The notes under the pieces are model-generated. The model made no database searches, was not told the DNA's origin, and saw nothing but the letters and a program-made list of their open reading frames with translations. A program made the position numbers and the translations under genes. From ARK-14 sp002899805 (lineage in GTDB: Archaea; Thermoproteota; Thermoprotei_A; Sulfolobales; Fervidicoccaceae), in contig JBAMMC010000004.1 in the NCBI GenBank assembly GCA_039793985.1, forward strand, positions 1 to 64,000: DNA of 64,000 bases, given 5' to 3'. How positions within the stretch are numbered: position 1 is the first letter of the stretch; the number at the start of each line of letters is the position of its first letter. Shown here one piece after another: positions 18,309 through 26,862 of this stretch.

Positions 18309-19337
18309 TCAGATTTCACCTCTTAGTATTTTTTTCAAAGGTTCTACCGGATGTTCAAGCTTCTTAATCAAATCATTAAAATCTCCTCTTCGCATCTCTC
18401 CAACAATGACACGCTCTATTATTTTCAATGTTTCGTCTGGAGAGCTCGCCCTAAATATTGGAAAACCCATTTCCCGTAGTCCCGAATCAACATCTATTTT
18501 AAGGGGAAAAAGGGTTATAGATGGTACTCCTAACAGTGATGCTTCTCTCGACATTGTCCCTCCTCCGCTTACAGTGGCTATGCTGAAATATTCTAGATCC
18601 AAACCAAAAACAGGTCCATCTATGACAATTATGTTTTTTCCACTATATCTGTAAATATCGTCCTCGTACCTAGGAATGAGAGCTACATTTGAAATCTCTG
18701 CCAAATTTTTCAATAATTCTGAAAAACTATCCTTGCTCCATCGATAATATGAGGCAAAAATCTCCGGCGGTCTAACAAGAAAATAATCATAGGGTTTTAG
18801 ACCGAAATCAGACAGTGTCTTTGGGTTTGGAGAAAAATCGGTAACCCAAGCTAATTCATCTACCCCTCTATACTTCACCGTTCTTGTTTTCCCCGAACTT
18901 GGGATATATCTGAGAAATTTCTCCTTGCATATAAACGAAGAGAAAATCAGGTAATCAGAAAGAGGAACAGTTAGCATATGAGCATGAAAAGCATGTGGAG
19001 TATCGCTATATATTATGGTTTTTATGCCTAAGCCGAATGCTATTCTCACTGCTGAAGGGCTGGGATACGATACTAACATATCGGGAGAAAAGTTTTTTAC
19101 CAAATCCAAGAGCTCAGCCATTCTAGCTATATCATATCTTAGTTTTTCATCTTTAGTTCTTCCATGAAGACCTATTAGCTTAGCTTTACCTCCGAGAAGA
19201 TAGTTCATCTTTTTAATTTCGGCAGTCTCTCTCGATGTTAATAGTATTTCAGCTCTTAGCTCTCTCTCCAGTATTAAAGAAAGCTTGCTGAATAACAAGA
19301 GCTGTTTAGGCGTTAGAGCATCCATCCAGATTCTCAT
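18309..19337 (-). CDS. DUF354-family predicted glycosyltransferase
   Basis: A 342-residue protein of the COG1817 (DUF354) group, with GT-B-like organisation: MRIWMDALTPKQ at the N-terminus, ISDT-like YSDTPHA in the middle and the nucleotide-sugar-type site SGGGTMSREASLLGVPSI near residue 265. Members are linked to archaeal surface polysaccharides. The ATG has GGAG 8 nt upstream. The stop abuts the start of the downstream TIM-barrel gene. Substrate is not known. Confidence 0.8.
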   Translation of the reverse strand: MRIWMDALTPKQLLLFSKLSLILERELRAEILLTSRETAEIKKMNYLLGGKAKLIGLHGRTKDEKLRYDIARMAELLDLVKNFSPDMLVSYPSPSAVRIAFGLGIKTIIYSDTPHAFHAHMLTVPLSDYLIFSSFICKEKFLRYIPSSGKTRTVKYRGVDELAWVTDFSPNPKTLSDFGLKPYDYFLVRPPEIFASYYRWSKDSFSELLKNLAEISNVALIPRYEDDIYRYSGKNIIVIDGPVFGLDLEYFSIATVSGGGTMSREASLLGVPSITLFPLKIDVDSGLREMGFPIFRASSPDETLKIIERVIVGEMRRGDFNDLIKKLEHPVEPLKKILRGEI

Positions 19338-19394
19338 TTTAAATCTCCATTTCTTTCTTTATTCAAGAGTTTCACAACCAAATAGCCAACCCCG

Positions 19395-19402
19395 TATAAA
19401 TA
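19395..19402 (+). promoter_or_regulatory. TATA box (TATAAATA) upstream of a small ORF
   Basis: TATAAATA after an A/C-rich BRE-like AACCCCG. It predicts a transcript starting near 19425, ahead of the small ORF at 19455, in a gap without other annotated plus-strand genes. Confidence 0.4.
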
Positions 19403-19454
19403 TCATTTATGTTTGTGAGTTGAATGCTTCTTTATATCATTATTATTTCATTTT

Positions 19455-19568
19455 GTGAGGGGAACCGGGGTAGCTCTTTCCACAGTTGCTGGAACCGCCA
19501 TTGGGACAGCTTATTACTATTTCGAAGCGATGAAACAGGGAGTATTCGTAGAAAGGGAAATAATTTAA
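19455..19568 (+). CDS. Small predicted membrane protein (37 aa)
   Basis: A short ORF with a GTG start: MRGTGVALSTVAGTAIGTAY, then a polar tail ending EREII. The small-residue-rich hydrophobic stretch of about 20 residues is followed by charged residues, as in single-helix membrane micropeptides. A TATA box lies 53 bases upstream. No clear ribosome binding site is visible. A longer ORF in another frame (19424-19708) covers it but looks non-coding (Ser/Asn/Cys-rich). Homologues in related archaea would be decisive. Confidence 0.4.
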   Translation: MRGTGVALSTVAGTAIGTAYYYFEAMKQGVFVEREII

Positions 19569-19720
19569 CAGGCTATAAAAAAGATAGTGACAAAAATAGC
19601 TTTGATTTGTCAACGATTACTTCTGATCTCTTTTTAAATTCTTCAGAATTGATATTGTACCATTTAGTAGATAGAAAAAGCTTTTACTACAACGAATTAA
19701 AACTCTGAAAACTCACTCAG

Positions 19721-20170
19721 CTATGTTTTCTCTATTTTTGGCATCCTTATTACAATTCTCCCGTTTCTGAAAGAATAAGACATCTCAGATACATTACATT
19801 CTACAGGGATACTCAATTCCTTATAATATCTGCTGATCTCTCTCTCCATCAATCTGTAGCCAATCTCATTAGCCTTAATTGTTCTTCTCGTCCTCCCCTC
19901 AATTCTGAGCTTTCCTTCTTCAGCTTCAACAGTAATGCTTGTTTGATCTAAAAGCGGAACATCTATTATTACGACGCACTCCTTGTCAGTTAGATAGATT
20001 TCATGCAGGGGTTCATCTAATGAGGGACCATATGGTGGAGCTCCAAGAGGGAAAGTGTACATGAAATTGAAGGCACTTTCCAACTCTCTCTCCAACTCTC
20101 TCATTCTTCTCTTAACATATGACCTTATCAGGTCAAATTCATCGTCCCAGGACATTTTACCTCCCCTCAT
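19721..20170 (-). CDS. hsp20: Small heat shock protein, Hsp20/alpha-crystallin family
   Basis: A 149-residue holding chaperone. The alpha-crystallin domain spans about 55-149, with VIIDVPLLDQTSITVEAEEGKL and the C-terminal strand GRIVIRMPKIEK, whose I-x-I-like end supports oligomer formation. The ATG at 20170 overlaps the stop of the upstream PAC2-family gene (ATGA); an in-frame ATG at 20155 after GAGGGGAGGT is an alternative start. Pairing with a proteasome-chaperone-like gene points to protein quality control. Confidence 0.93.
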   Translation of the reverse strand: MRGGKMSWDDEFDLIRSYVKRRMRELERELESAFNFMYTFPLGAPPYGPSLDEPLHEIYLTDKECVVIIDVPLLDQTSITVEAEEGKLRIEGRTRRTIKANEIGYRLMEREISRYYKELSIPVECNVSEMSYSFRNGRIVIRMPKIEKT

Positions 20171-20955
20171 GTGTAGAGGAGGCTAGGTTGAGCCTCAGCA
20201 CTCTTACCTACTTGACTCATCATTCTAGCTGTCTGTTTCATAATTTCCTTATTCCTAAGTCTTATGTATTCTGCTTCTTCAAGCAATTTCTCTATACTTA
20301 TTTTTGTATCAATTATTTTTGAGAGAACCTCTATAGCAGCCGAAGCCGCTTCAGGATCGGGAAGCTCTGGAAAGGTTTCTGCCAATAAAACTATGGTGTC
20401 TAGCCTGAATCTTCTAGCTTCTTTGAGAAAAATAGCGAATGGTCCAAGTATTGCTCCTTCATTGAATAGTTGTATTTTCTTTTCTCCGATTATCTTCTTG
20501 ATTTTTTCCCCTGAATAGGCAGCATAAACAAGCGGTCTTTCTTTATTTACTCTTTCACCTATTCCTAGCCCAGTGATACCGATAACATAGTCGACTCTCC
20601 TCCTCCTAGCATATTCGAGTAACGCGTAGCTGAACATTTGTATTACTCCTGGGGGAAGAGGCATTTCGGAAGCTACCAGCAACATATTTCCTTTTTTGAA
20701 TAACTTTATTGGAGGTTTTGCTTCACCGTCTCTCACGAACACTATGGGAGGAGATAGTCTCGGTATATCAATTCCACCTACTTCTGCCGGGTTCAATTCT
20801 CTAATTATATGGCTAATTGAGATTCCTCCAACTAGCCCAGCATCGGGAAAGCCCACTACTAAGAATGATGGAGAAGCAAGCTCTAGCTCATCATACTCCT
20901 GAAATACTACCCCTTCAATTTCCTCCTCATTTTTTACTTGGGGCATTTTTATCAT
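20167..20955 (-). CDS. PAC2-family proteasome assembly chaperone-like protein
   Basis: A 262-residue member of the PAC2 family (archaeal PbaA/PbaB relatives). It shows SFLVVGFPDAGLVGGISISHII, IGITGLGIGER and the signature ETFPELPDPEAASAAIEVLSKIID, with a predicted coiled-coil C-terminus. Family members bind proteasome subunits through C-terminal HbYX-type tails; here the tail ends in SLLYT, which resembles but does not exactly match that motif. It is co-transcribed with hsp20 (4-base overlap) and probably gcvH upstream. Confidence 0.85.
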   Translation of the reverse strand: MIKMPQVKNEEEIEGVVFQEYDELELASPSFLVVGFPDAGLVGGISISHIIRELNPAEVGGIDIPRLSPPIVFVRDGEAKPPIKLFKKGNMLLVASEMPLPPGVIQMFSYALLEYARRRRVDYVIGITGLGIGERVNKERPLVYAAYSGEKIKKIIGEKKIQLFNEGAILGPFAIFLKEARRFRLDTIVLLAETFPELPDPEAASAAIEVLSKIIDTKISIEKLLEEAEYIRLRNKEIMKQTARMMSQVGKSAEAQPSLLYT

Positions 20956-20962
20956 CCATAAA

Positions 20963-21382
20963 TTATTTTTTACCTATCCTCTCTAATATGAGTTCTGCAT
21001 ATTGTTGTGGACTTAGGAGATCTCTCAGCTCTTCATTATTTTCCAGCTTTACTTTTACTATCCAACCGCTTTCATAGGGGTCATTATTAATAAGTTGGGG
21101 GGCTTCCAGCAGGGTTTCATTTACATCATAAACAACACCACTTACAGGGGAATATATATCAGATACAGCCTTCACAGAATCTACAGTAGCTATAGTGTCA
21201 CCCTTTTCAACTCTTTTTCCCCTTTCAGGCAAGTCTACTCCTACTATATCCCTCAGTTGCTTCTGTGCATAGTCTGTTATCCCAATAGTGGCCAAGTCTC
21301 CATCCAGCTTAACCCATTCATCTGTTTTTGTGTAGAAGAGGTCGTTCCTGATGATGAAATTCTTAACTTTCATTATATCCAT
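20963..21382 (-). CDS. gcvH: Glycine cleavage system H protein
   Basis: Carrier protein of the glycine cleavage complex, shuttling the aminomethyl group on a lipoyl-lysine. The core is ITDYAQKQLRDIVGVDLPERG, then VDSVKAVSDIYSPVSG, where the Lys in SVKA (about residue 71) is the lipoylation site. The start is uncertain: the ORF is open from a TTG at 21394, and ATG codons at 21382 and 21373 both follow a GGTGGAG. 21382 gives 139 residues. It is divergent from gcvT, so the 140-base gap may coordinate both. Confidence 0.94.
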   Translation of the reverse strand: MDIMKVKNFIIRNDLFYTKTDEWVKLDGDLATIGITDYAQKQLRDIVGVDLPERGKRVEKGDTIATVDSVKAVSDIYSPVSGVVYDVNETLLEAPQLINNDPYESGWIVKVKLENNEELRDLLSPQQYAELILERIGKK

Positions 21383-21523
21383 AAACTCCACCAAAACTTA
21401 CTCAGAACATTAACTTAATTAAAATTTTACCAGAAAAAGTAATTATATTATTACCTAACATCAATTGTATTTCAATACTGTTTTAATACCGTTCAGCCTA
21501 GAATTATTATTATGTGATGAAAA

Positions 21524-22639
21524 ATGTTCGAATCTCCACTTAAATCTCTCCATGAAGAATTGAATGCTAGCTTCGGTGAATTCGCAGGTTGGAACGTTCC
21601 TATGGATTATGGCTCTATAATAGGAGAGCATTTGGCGGTCAGGAAAGATGCCGGTATTTTCGATATTACTCATATGGGTCGTATAAAGATAAGCGGAAAA
21701 GACGCCCTAGAACTTCTCGAAGTAATTTTTTCAAAGAAGATTCAAAAGACAAAAGAAGGTTTTATGAGCGGACCCACTTTGGCTTTGAACGAACTTGCTC
21801 GGGTTATTGATGACGAAATGCTCTATAGGTTACCCAATGGCGAATTCTTGAGTGTTACTAATGCAGCTTTTAAAGCCAGAATGATTGAGCACCTCACGAA
21901 AATTGCTAAGATAAATGGGCTGGAGGTTATGGTCGAAGATATATCATTTAAGTATGCGCTTTTTGCTGTTCAGGGTCCAAGGAGTAAAGATGTACTTGAT
22001 ACTGTTGGCTTGAAAGAAGCCACGAGTCTTGCTCCTCTCCAATTCACGACATTTGAAGCTTCTTCAAACCAGGGGATATATCTTATAAGCAGAAGCGGTT
22101 GGACAGGAGAAGATGGTTTTGAAATATGGGTCGACATTAGGAAAGCAGGGGAGCTCTACAAGAAAATAGTGAGCTCTGGAGCGAAACCTGTAGGTATAGC
22201 AGCGAGGGATTCTCTGAGAATGGAAATGGGTTTTGTTCTAGGTGGCAATGAGTATGGAGAGGATCCTAAAAAGTATCCGTGCGCTATATCACTTAGATAT
22301 GGCATGGGAGCAATCGATTGGGATAAAAGTGGATTTGTTGGGGAAGAGGCATTACGAGCATGCAGGAGAGAAGGGGCTAGATGGTTACGATATGGTTTTA
22401 TCATGAAAAAAGATTGGTCAAGATTCATACCTAGAAAAGGAAATAGAATTTTTATTGACGACGTTGAAGTTGGTTGGATCACGAGTGGAAGCTTCAGTCC
22501 GATCCTCAATAGAGGGATTGCTCAAGGCTACCTTGATAGTAGATATGCGATAACCGGTGAAATCGTAGAAATAGTTGATGAAAGGGGGAGAAAAGGAGAG
22601 GCTAAAATAGAAGATTTTCCTCTTATAAAGAGTAAATGA
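21524..22639 (+). CDS. gcvT: Glycine cleavage system T protein (aminomethyltransferase)
   Basis: Moves the methylene carbon from the H-protein arm to a reduced pterin and releases ammonia. The 371-residue protein has the N-terminal FGEFAGWNVPMDYGSII, FDITHMGRI, FAVQGPRSKDVL, RSGWTGEDGFEIW and the metal-free substrate site around AARDSLRMEMGFVLGGNEY. Length matches the family. ATG start with no clear ribosome binding site; likely leaderless. The acceptor pterin is probably made by the mptA/mptE genes at 32-34 kb. Confidence 0.95.
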   Translation: MFESPLKSLHEELNASFGEFAGWNVPMDYGSIIGEHLAVRKDAGIFDITHMGRIKISGKDALELLEVIFSKKIQKTKEGFMSGPTLALNELARVIDDEMLYRLPNGEFLSVTNAAFKARMIEHLTKIAKINGLEVMVEDISFKYALFAVQGPRSKDVLDTVGLKEATSLAPLQFTTFEASSNQGIYLISRSGWTGEDGFEIWVDIRKAGELYKKIVSSGAKPVGIAARDSLRMEMGFVLGGNEYGEDPKKYPCAISLRYGMGAIDWDKSGFVGEEALRACRREGARWLRYGFIMKKDWSRFIPRKGNRIFIDDVEVGWITSGSFSPILNRGIAQGYLDSRYAITGEIVEIVDERGRKGEAKIEDFPLIKSK

Positions 22640-22968
22640 AATGATATATGATAAAATAATCAGTACAAGTTTTTTGACAGAGCATAAAATGACATAGAGA
22701 CTACATAAATGACTTTTTACTTATATTTAGGAGTTGAGTTTCGACTCTTTAAATAGGTTGCATAGAACTTAAATTATCTTCGAATCTCTCTCCTTTTGAG
22801 GGGATTGTTTTTCAAATTAGAAATTAAAGATATTTTGAGAAGAGAAGTTCTTCGAGACCGTTTTTCATCCTAATCTTTACCATACTAAATAGTTAAAGAT
22901 AAACCAAGTCCGCTCCCTTTTAAACGCTTCCACCTTTAATCGTATAATAGAGAGAACGTCCGGTGTGA
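22640..22968 (+). promoter_or_regulatory. Region upstream of cdvA, with TATA box
   Basis: A 329-base AT-rich gap. TATAATA lies at 22943-22949 in cgTATAATAgag, 25 bases before the GTG at 22969, which fits a leaderless or near-leaderless cdvA mRNA. A second TATA-like TTTAAATA is at about 22747. A small inverted repeat GAGTTGAGTTTCGACTC lies near 22730. No gene or RNA signature is seen in the rest. Confidence 0.5.
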
Positions 22969-23703
22969 GTGACAATGGTCATATCCTACACAGTAGATAC
23001 ATTAGATAAGTACATTGGTCAAAAAGTAAAGGACCCCTATCAAAGAGTGATAGGATCACTTGCAAGTCTCTACAGCGATATAGATGGAAACGTGAAGGCT
23101 GTAGAGGTACTATTCGGCGATGTCTATTTCAAAACAATTCCGGCGGATAGAATACTCATCCAAAAAGATGAAGTAGTCCTCCTTCCAGAATGGAAGTATA
23201 ATGCTATGAGGGTAATTGAGAGACTTGAGAGAGCCAGGAGAAGAGCCAAGGCCCTTGACGATCTCTATGCAAAGGGAGAAATAGCTAGGAGCGCTTATGA
23301 AGAGTTCAAGAGCCAAGTTTCCAGAGATCTAGAACTACTGAAGAAGGATGCTACGGATGCCAAAGAGATGATCAAGAAAAGAATAGGAGAGCTCGAAGAC
23401 CAGGTAGTTGAGATAGAAAAGGCGATAACAGCTCTCAAGATGAGCTATATAGCTGGAGAGATCGGAGAAAGAGGCTACAAGCCGGCCGCTGATATATTGA
23501 GACAAAACAAAGATAGGAATCTCGAGGAGAAAAATGAAGCTAAGAGGATATTGGATCTGATAGGTAAACTAGAAACACAGAACCTAGATATTGATGCTGT
23601 ACTGAAGGAAACATTACCATCTACGAGCGAACCTATGAAGTCCACAGAACAACCTATAGTAGTGGAGGTTCACGAACAACAAGCTGTATCTCAAAGCGGT
23701 TAA
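22969..23703 (+). CDS. cdvA: Cell division protein CdvA
   Basis: DNA- and membrane-associated scaffold that recruits ESCRT-III (CdvB) to midcell. The 244-residue protein has an N-terminal PRC-barrel-like domain (about 8-75: YIGQKVKDPYQRVIGSLASL), a long coiled coil (about 80-215) and a disordered tail that likely holds the CdvB-binding peptide. The first gene of cdvABC. The GTG at 22969 fits the TATA position; an ATG at 22975 would remove two residues. CdvA is specific to Thermoproteota and relatives. Confidence 0.93.
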   Translation: MTMVISYTVDTLDKYIGQKVKDPYQRVIGSLASLYSDIDGNVKAVEVLFGDVYFKTIPADRILIQKDEVVLLPEWKYNAMRVIERLERARRRAKALDDLYAKGEIARSAYEEFKSQVSRDLELLKKDATDAKEMIKKRIGELEDQVVEIEKAITALKMSYIAGEIGERGYKPAADILRQNKDRNLEEKNEAKRILDLIGKLETQNLDIDAVLKETLPSTSEPMKSTEQPIVVEVHEQQAVSQSG

Positions 23704-23744
23704 GTTCAGAGGTAAGACTAAGAGCTCTAGCTTTAGTAGATAAT

Positions 23745-23755
23745 CCCCTCAGGGG
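23745..23755. repeat. Short palindrome CCCCT-C-AGGGG in the cdvA-cdvB gap
   Basis: The palindrome lies 19 bases before the cdvB ATG, directly before the purine-rich GGGAGTGAGAGGGTG stretch that contains the ribosome binding site. It could be an operator or a hairpin that affects cdvB translation. It is the only GC-rich symmetrical site in the 70-base gap. Confidence 0.35.
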
Positions 23756-23773
23756 GAGTGAGAGGGTGCGAGT

Positions 23774-24685
23774 ATGTCTACATTAACAGATAGAGAAGAA
23801 AAAAGGGGGATATTTGGCTGGTTCAGGGGCCTTTTTGGCAGTACCTCAGCCAGGAAACCTGACTGGGAAGAAATGGTTCAAGATATAATGGTTAGACTCA
23901 AAAACGAGCAGGATAGGTTTGAAGAGCTTGAATATAGGACCAAAAAGAGGATAGATGAGTTATTCTCGAAAATTGTTGAAAATATAAAAATGATGGACTT
24001 AAGCACAAGAGATGATGAGAAAAAAACGTACCAGAATCTTGGCAAAGTCTATGCTGAAGAGGTTTATGAACTGAGGAGCTTCCTTAAAGCTATTCGTTTT
24101 GCCAAGATAAGCTTCGAGAGAGTGATCCAGAGATTGCAGACTGTAAAGGATATACATGACTTCCAGACAGTTTTGGGACCTGTCGCTAGCATGCTCAATG
24201 GTGTTAAAACAGAGATATCGTCAATATTTCCAAAAGCTGGCGAAACTATCGATGATATAAACAGGATCATAACTGACATAATGCTAACTACTACATCAGG
24301 AAACCAATACAATGCTAATCACAACTTTATGGTTAATGAAGAAGTAGAAAAAATACTGAATGAAGCCTGGAAGCAAGCAGACAGCAGTGTCGAAGCAGAG
24401 CTCCCTGAACCTGAAAAACTAAGAGCAAAAGCAACTCCACAGGCTCAAACGAAAACAGAGCAGCCCTCGAAAGTAGTGGTTCAGCTTCCAACGAGTGGAC
24501 TAAGATCCCGTTCAGACGAGGAACTAGAAAATGCTGTGCTAGAAGAGATAAAGAAAAATGGCGGAAAAGTAATCGTTACGGAACTTTCAAGTAAACTTGG
24601 AGTTGATAAGGACAAAATATACGAAATTCTCTATAATCTCAGCAAAAAAGGAAAAATAAAGATCTCTTTCCCCAGCAAAAAATAA
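23774..24685 (+). CDS. cdvB: ESCRT-III-like cell division protein CdvB
   Basis: Forms the constricting ESCRT-III ring. The 303-residue protein has a helical ESCRT-III core (about 28-195) with a basic N-terminal stretch, a Pro/Glu linker with the MIM2-like ELPEPEKLRAKA (about 213-224) expected to bind the CdvC MIT domain, and a C-terminal winged-helix domain (about 248-303) typical of the CdvB that binds CdvA. The ATG follows GAGGGTG. It lies 70 bases after cdvA and 21 before the chosen start of cdvC. Confidence 0.95.
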   Translation: MSTLTDREEKRGIFGWFRGLFGSTSARKPDWEEMVQDIMVRLKNEQDRFEELEYRTKKRIDELFSKIVENIKMMDLSTRDDEKKTYQNLGKVYAEEVYELRSFLKAIRFAKISFERVIQRLQTVKDIHDFQTVLGPVASMLNGVKTEISSIFPKAGETIDDINRIITDIMLTTTSGNQYNANHNFMVNEEVEKILNEAWKQADSSVEAELPEPEKLRAKATPQAQTKTEQPSKVVVQLPTSGLRSRSDEELENAVLEEIKKNGGKVIVTELSSKLGVDKDKIYEILYNLSKKGKIKISFPSKK

Positions 24686-24706
24686 CTTTATAATGAGGTG
24701 AATTTT

Positions 24707-25834
24707 TTGGCTTTTCCTTACTTACAAGAAATGGCAACTAGGTATGCTAGAGCTGCTGTTGCTGCTGATAAAGATGGAGATTATGATGCAGCCATTCAAA
24801 ACTACAGAAAAGCTATTGAAATTTTGACCAAGATAGTGAGAATGTATCCCGACAGTCCTCTGATTTCTACATATCTTGAAACTATAAAAAGCTACGAAAA
24901 ACGCATACAGCAACTCCAGAATGAAGCAGAAACGGTGGGAGCTGAGAGAGGAAGGGGTTCTGAAAAGAAGGACGTTCTCGATGATGTTGTTCTGACACAG
25001 AAGCCAAACGTTAAATTCGATGATATTGCTGACCTGAAAGAAGCTAAACAGGCTATAACCGAAGCAATAATCTATCCTATAAAGAGACCGGATTTATTTC
25101 CACTGGGATGGCCCAGAGGAATACTTCTCTTTGGTCCCCCAGGATGTGGCAAAACAATGCTCGCTGCTGCTGTAGCTAACGAAATAAATGGCTTCTTCAT
25201 ATATGCAGATGCCGCCAGTATCATGAGTAAATGGCTCGGTGAAGCAGAAAAAAACGTCAGCAGAATATTCAAATTTGCTAGAGAAAAAACTGAGGAAGGT
25301 GCTCCAGTTATTATATTCATCGATGAAATAGATGCTCTTCTTGGAACTTTTTCAGGAGAAATTGGTGGAGAAGTAAGGGTAAGGAACCAATTCTTGAAAG
25401 AAATGGACGGAATTCAGGATAAAGATAAAAAGCTGCACATATATGTAATAGGTGCCACTAATAAGCCTTGGCAATTGGATGAAGCATTTATAAGAAGATT
25501 CAACAAAAGAATCTTTATTCCTCTTCCGGACAAAGAGGCAAGAACACAGTTGTTCGAAATATACACAAAAGATCTCTCTCTTTCTGAAGATGTAGACATA
25601 GCCAAGCTCGTAGAGCTCACAGAAGGTTACACAGCTAGCGATATAAGAGATGTCATACAAGCTGCACATCTCAAAGTAATAAGGGAATTTTTCGAGAAAG
25701 ATTTAGGTAATGGCGAACCAAGAAAGATAACAATGGATGACTTTATGGAAATACTCAAAATCAGAAAACCAAGTGTCGATCCTTTATATGTCAAGAGATA
25801 CGAAGCATGGTTTGAAAAATTCAAAGCTCTCTAG
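24707..25834 (+). CDS. cdvC: Vps4-like AAA ATPase CdvC
   Basis: Disassembles ESCRT-III filaments during division. The 375-residue protein has an N-terminal MIT domain (about 5-75, YARAAVAADKDGDYDAAIQNY), a linker, Walker A GPPGCGKT (143-150), Walker B IIFIDEID (about 202-209), the sensor GATNKPWQLDEAFIRRF with arginine fingers, and the Vps4-type C-terminus. The TTG at 24707 is chosen since GAGGTGA lies 5 nt upstream; the GTG at 24698 lies inside that site. T-rich sequence at 25836-25855 probably ends the operon. Confidence 0.95.
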   Translation: MAFPYLQEMATRYARAAVAADKDGDYDAAIQNYRKAIEILTKIVRMYPDSPLISTYLETIKSYEKRIQQLQNEAETVGAERGRGSEKKDVLDDVVLTQKPNVKFDDIADLKEAKQAITEAIIYPIKRPDLFPLGWPRGILLFGPPGCGKTMLAAAVANEINGFFIYADAASIMSKWLGEAEKNVSRIFKFAREKTEEGAPVIIFIDEIDALLGTFSGEIGGEVRVRNQFLKEMDGIQDKDKKLHIYVIGATNKPWQLDEAFIRRFNKRIFIPLPDKEARTQLFEIYTKDLSLSEDVDIAKLVELTEGYTASDIRDVIQAAHLKVIREFFEKDLGNGEPRKITMDDFMEILKIRKPSVDPLYVKRYEAWFEKFKAL

Positions 25835-26000
25835 ACTTTTTATTTTCTTTTTGAAAACTTTCTCTTTTGGTATATTGATATATCATATAACGTTCCTAAA
25901 CGCTGGAAGACTTGCCTTTGGGGCGGGGTAGCTTGCCCTAAAAGTAGTTGAGATAAATGCAAGCAAATATATTTCTGAGACTTGGAAAATTGGTTATTGA

Positions 26001-26060
26001 ACGATGATGAGAGTCATGCCGAGTGAGCAAGGCGATGAGCCTCTCTGGGGTATCTGAGTT
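26001..26060 (+). ncRNA. C/D-box sRNA (2'-O-methylation guide)
   Basis: The box order is that of an archaeal double-guide sRNA: C box ATGATGA at 26004-26010, D'-like CCGA at 26019-26022, C'-like GCGATGA at 26032-26038 and D box CTGA at 26054-26057. Spacings (8 nt between C and D', 15 between C' and D) are near the usual 10-12. Guides would be GAGTCATG and the bases just before CTGA (26042-26053). Targets are not assigned. It lies between cdvC and the tRNA half, on the plus strand. Confidence 0.65.
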
Positions 26061-26159
26061 GTTCTATTTTTTAAGATAAACTCATTTCTTAGACCAATAT
26101 AGTGTCTTGAAGTGGATCGTATAGCTTGGTTTTGGAAAAATGATGAGAGCAAAAAATAG

Positions 26160-26210
26160 GGGGTATCGGGCTCTGGCCTCCGCCGCTCTACCAGGCTGAG
26201 CCACGGGCCC
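26160..26210 (-). tRNA. 5' half of trans-split tRNA-Lys(CUU)
   Basis: Reverse strand from 26210: acceptor strand GGGCCCG, T8-G9, complete D arm (GCTC, loop AGCCTGGTA, GAGC), position 26 G, then GCGG, the 5' side of the anticodon stem (ends 26180). No anticodon, T arm or 3' acceptor follows. Instead a trailer (26179-26160) ends in GCCCGATACCCC, the exact reverse complement of the first 12 bases of the 3' half at 35341, and then TATTTTTT, a T-run terminator. A TATA-like TTTTTAAT lies about 30 bases upstream (26237-26244). It lies just behind tbp on the same strand. Splice point is after position 29 or 30. Confidence 0.92.
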
Positions 26211-26259
26211 TCGTTTTGCTTTCTGTGTTCGGGGGAATTAAAAATTTTTCCTTATGTCA

Positions 26260-26862
26260 TCAAAAGAACTCTTCTGTGGTCTCTTCATGTTTCTCTTCTA
26301 CTAAGCAGTCAAGTTCTAGCAATGTATTGTAGATGTTTTTGACTGCCATTTCTACTTCTTCTTCCCTCTTTGCACCTGTTATGACCATTTTACCGCTGCT
26401 GAAAATGAGGAGAACAACATAAGGGTCTGTCATTCTATATATGAGACCTGGAAACTGCTCTGGTTCATACATTACATTTTCCAGTTTGTATGCAGCTTCT
26501 TCTAAATTCACTCCTATATTCAGATTACCTGAAGCGACAATATTCTGTATTTGGACTTTGGCCTGATGTGAAATGTTTATTCCATGATTTGCGAATGTCC
26601 TTATGATCCTTCTAACAGAATTTATTAGTTCACTTGTGCTCTTCGATCCTGTTACAACCATCTTGCCAGACTTGAATATCAATGCTGTTATCTTTGGTCT
26701 ATCCAATCTGAAAACGAGACCAGGGAACTGATCTGGATTGTATTCTACTCTCGGTACTCGTCGCTCAATTTCGTGGAGATCCAGTGTTTGATCTATGGTA
26801 ACCGTTGCTACTATATTTTCAATTTTGTAAGTAGGCGAACCGCCCTTTGCCTTAGAAGGCAT
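26260..26862 (-). CDS. tbp: TATA-box binding protein
   Basis: General transcription factor that binds archaeal TATA boxes. The 200-residue protein is the saddle made of two direct repeats (about 12-100 and 103-190), each with a FPGLVFRL / FPGLIYRM strand and ALIFKSGKMVVTGSKS / LLIFSSGKMVITGAKR motif. An acidic tail (EEKHEETTEE) ends it, as in many archaeal TBPs. AGGTG precedes the ATG. The split tRNA 5' half follows 50 bases downstream on the same strand but has its own promoter-like sequence. Confidence 0.97.
   Translation of the reverse strand: MPSKAKGGSPTYKIENIVATVTIDQTLDLHEIERRVPRVEYNPDQFPGLVFRLDRPKITALIFKSGKMVVTGSKSTSELINSVRRIIRTFANHGINISHQAKVQIQNIVASGNLNIGVNLEEAAYKLENVMYEPEQFPGLIYRMTDPYVVLLIFSSGKMVITGAKREEEVEMAVKNIYNTLLELDCLVEEKHEETTEEFF

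Noticed and set aside
19424..19708. 94-codon plus-strand ORF
   Set aside because: Composition is Ser/Asn/Cys-rich and unlike a protein; the shorter overlapping frame at 19455 looks more coding.
26140..26150. ATGATGAGAG, a C-box-like motif on the plus strand
   Set aside because: No matching D box; it lies just beyond the terminator end of the tRNA 5' half, which is on the other strand.
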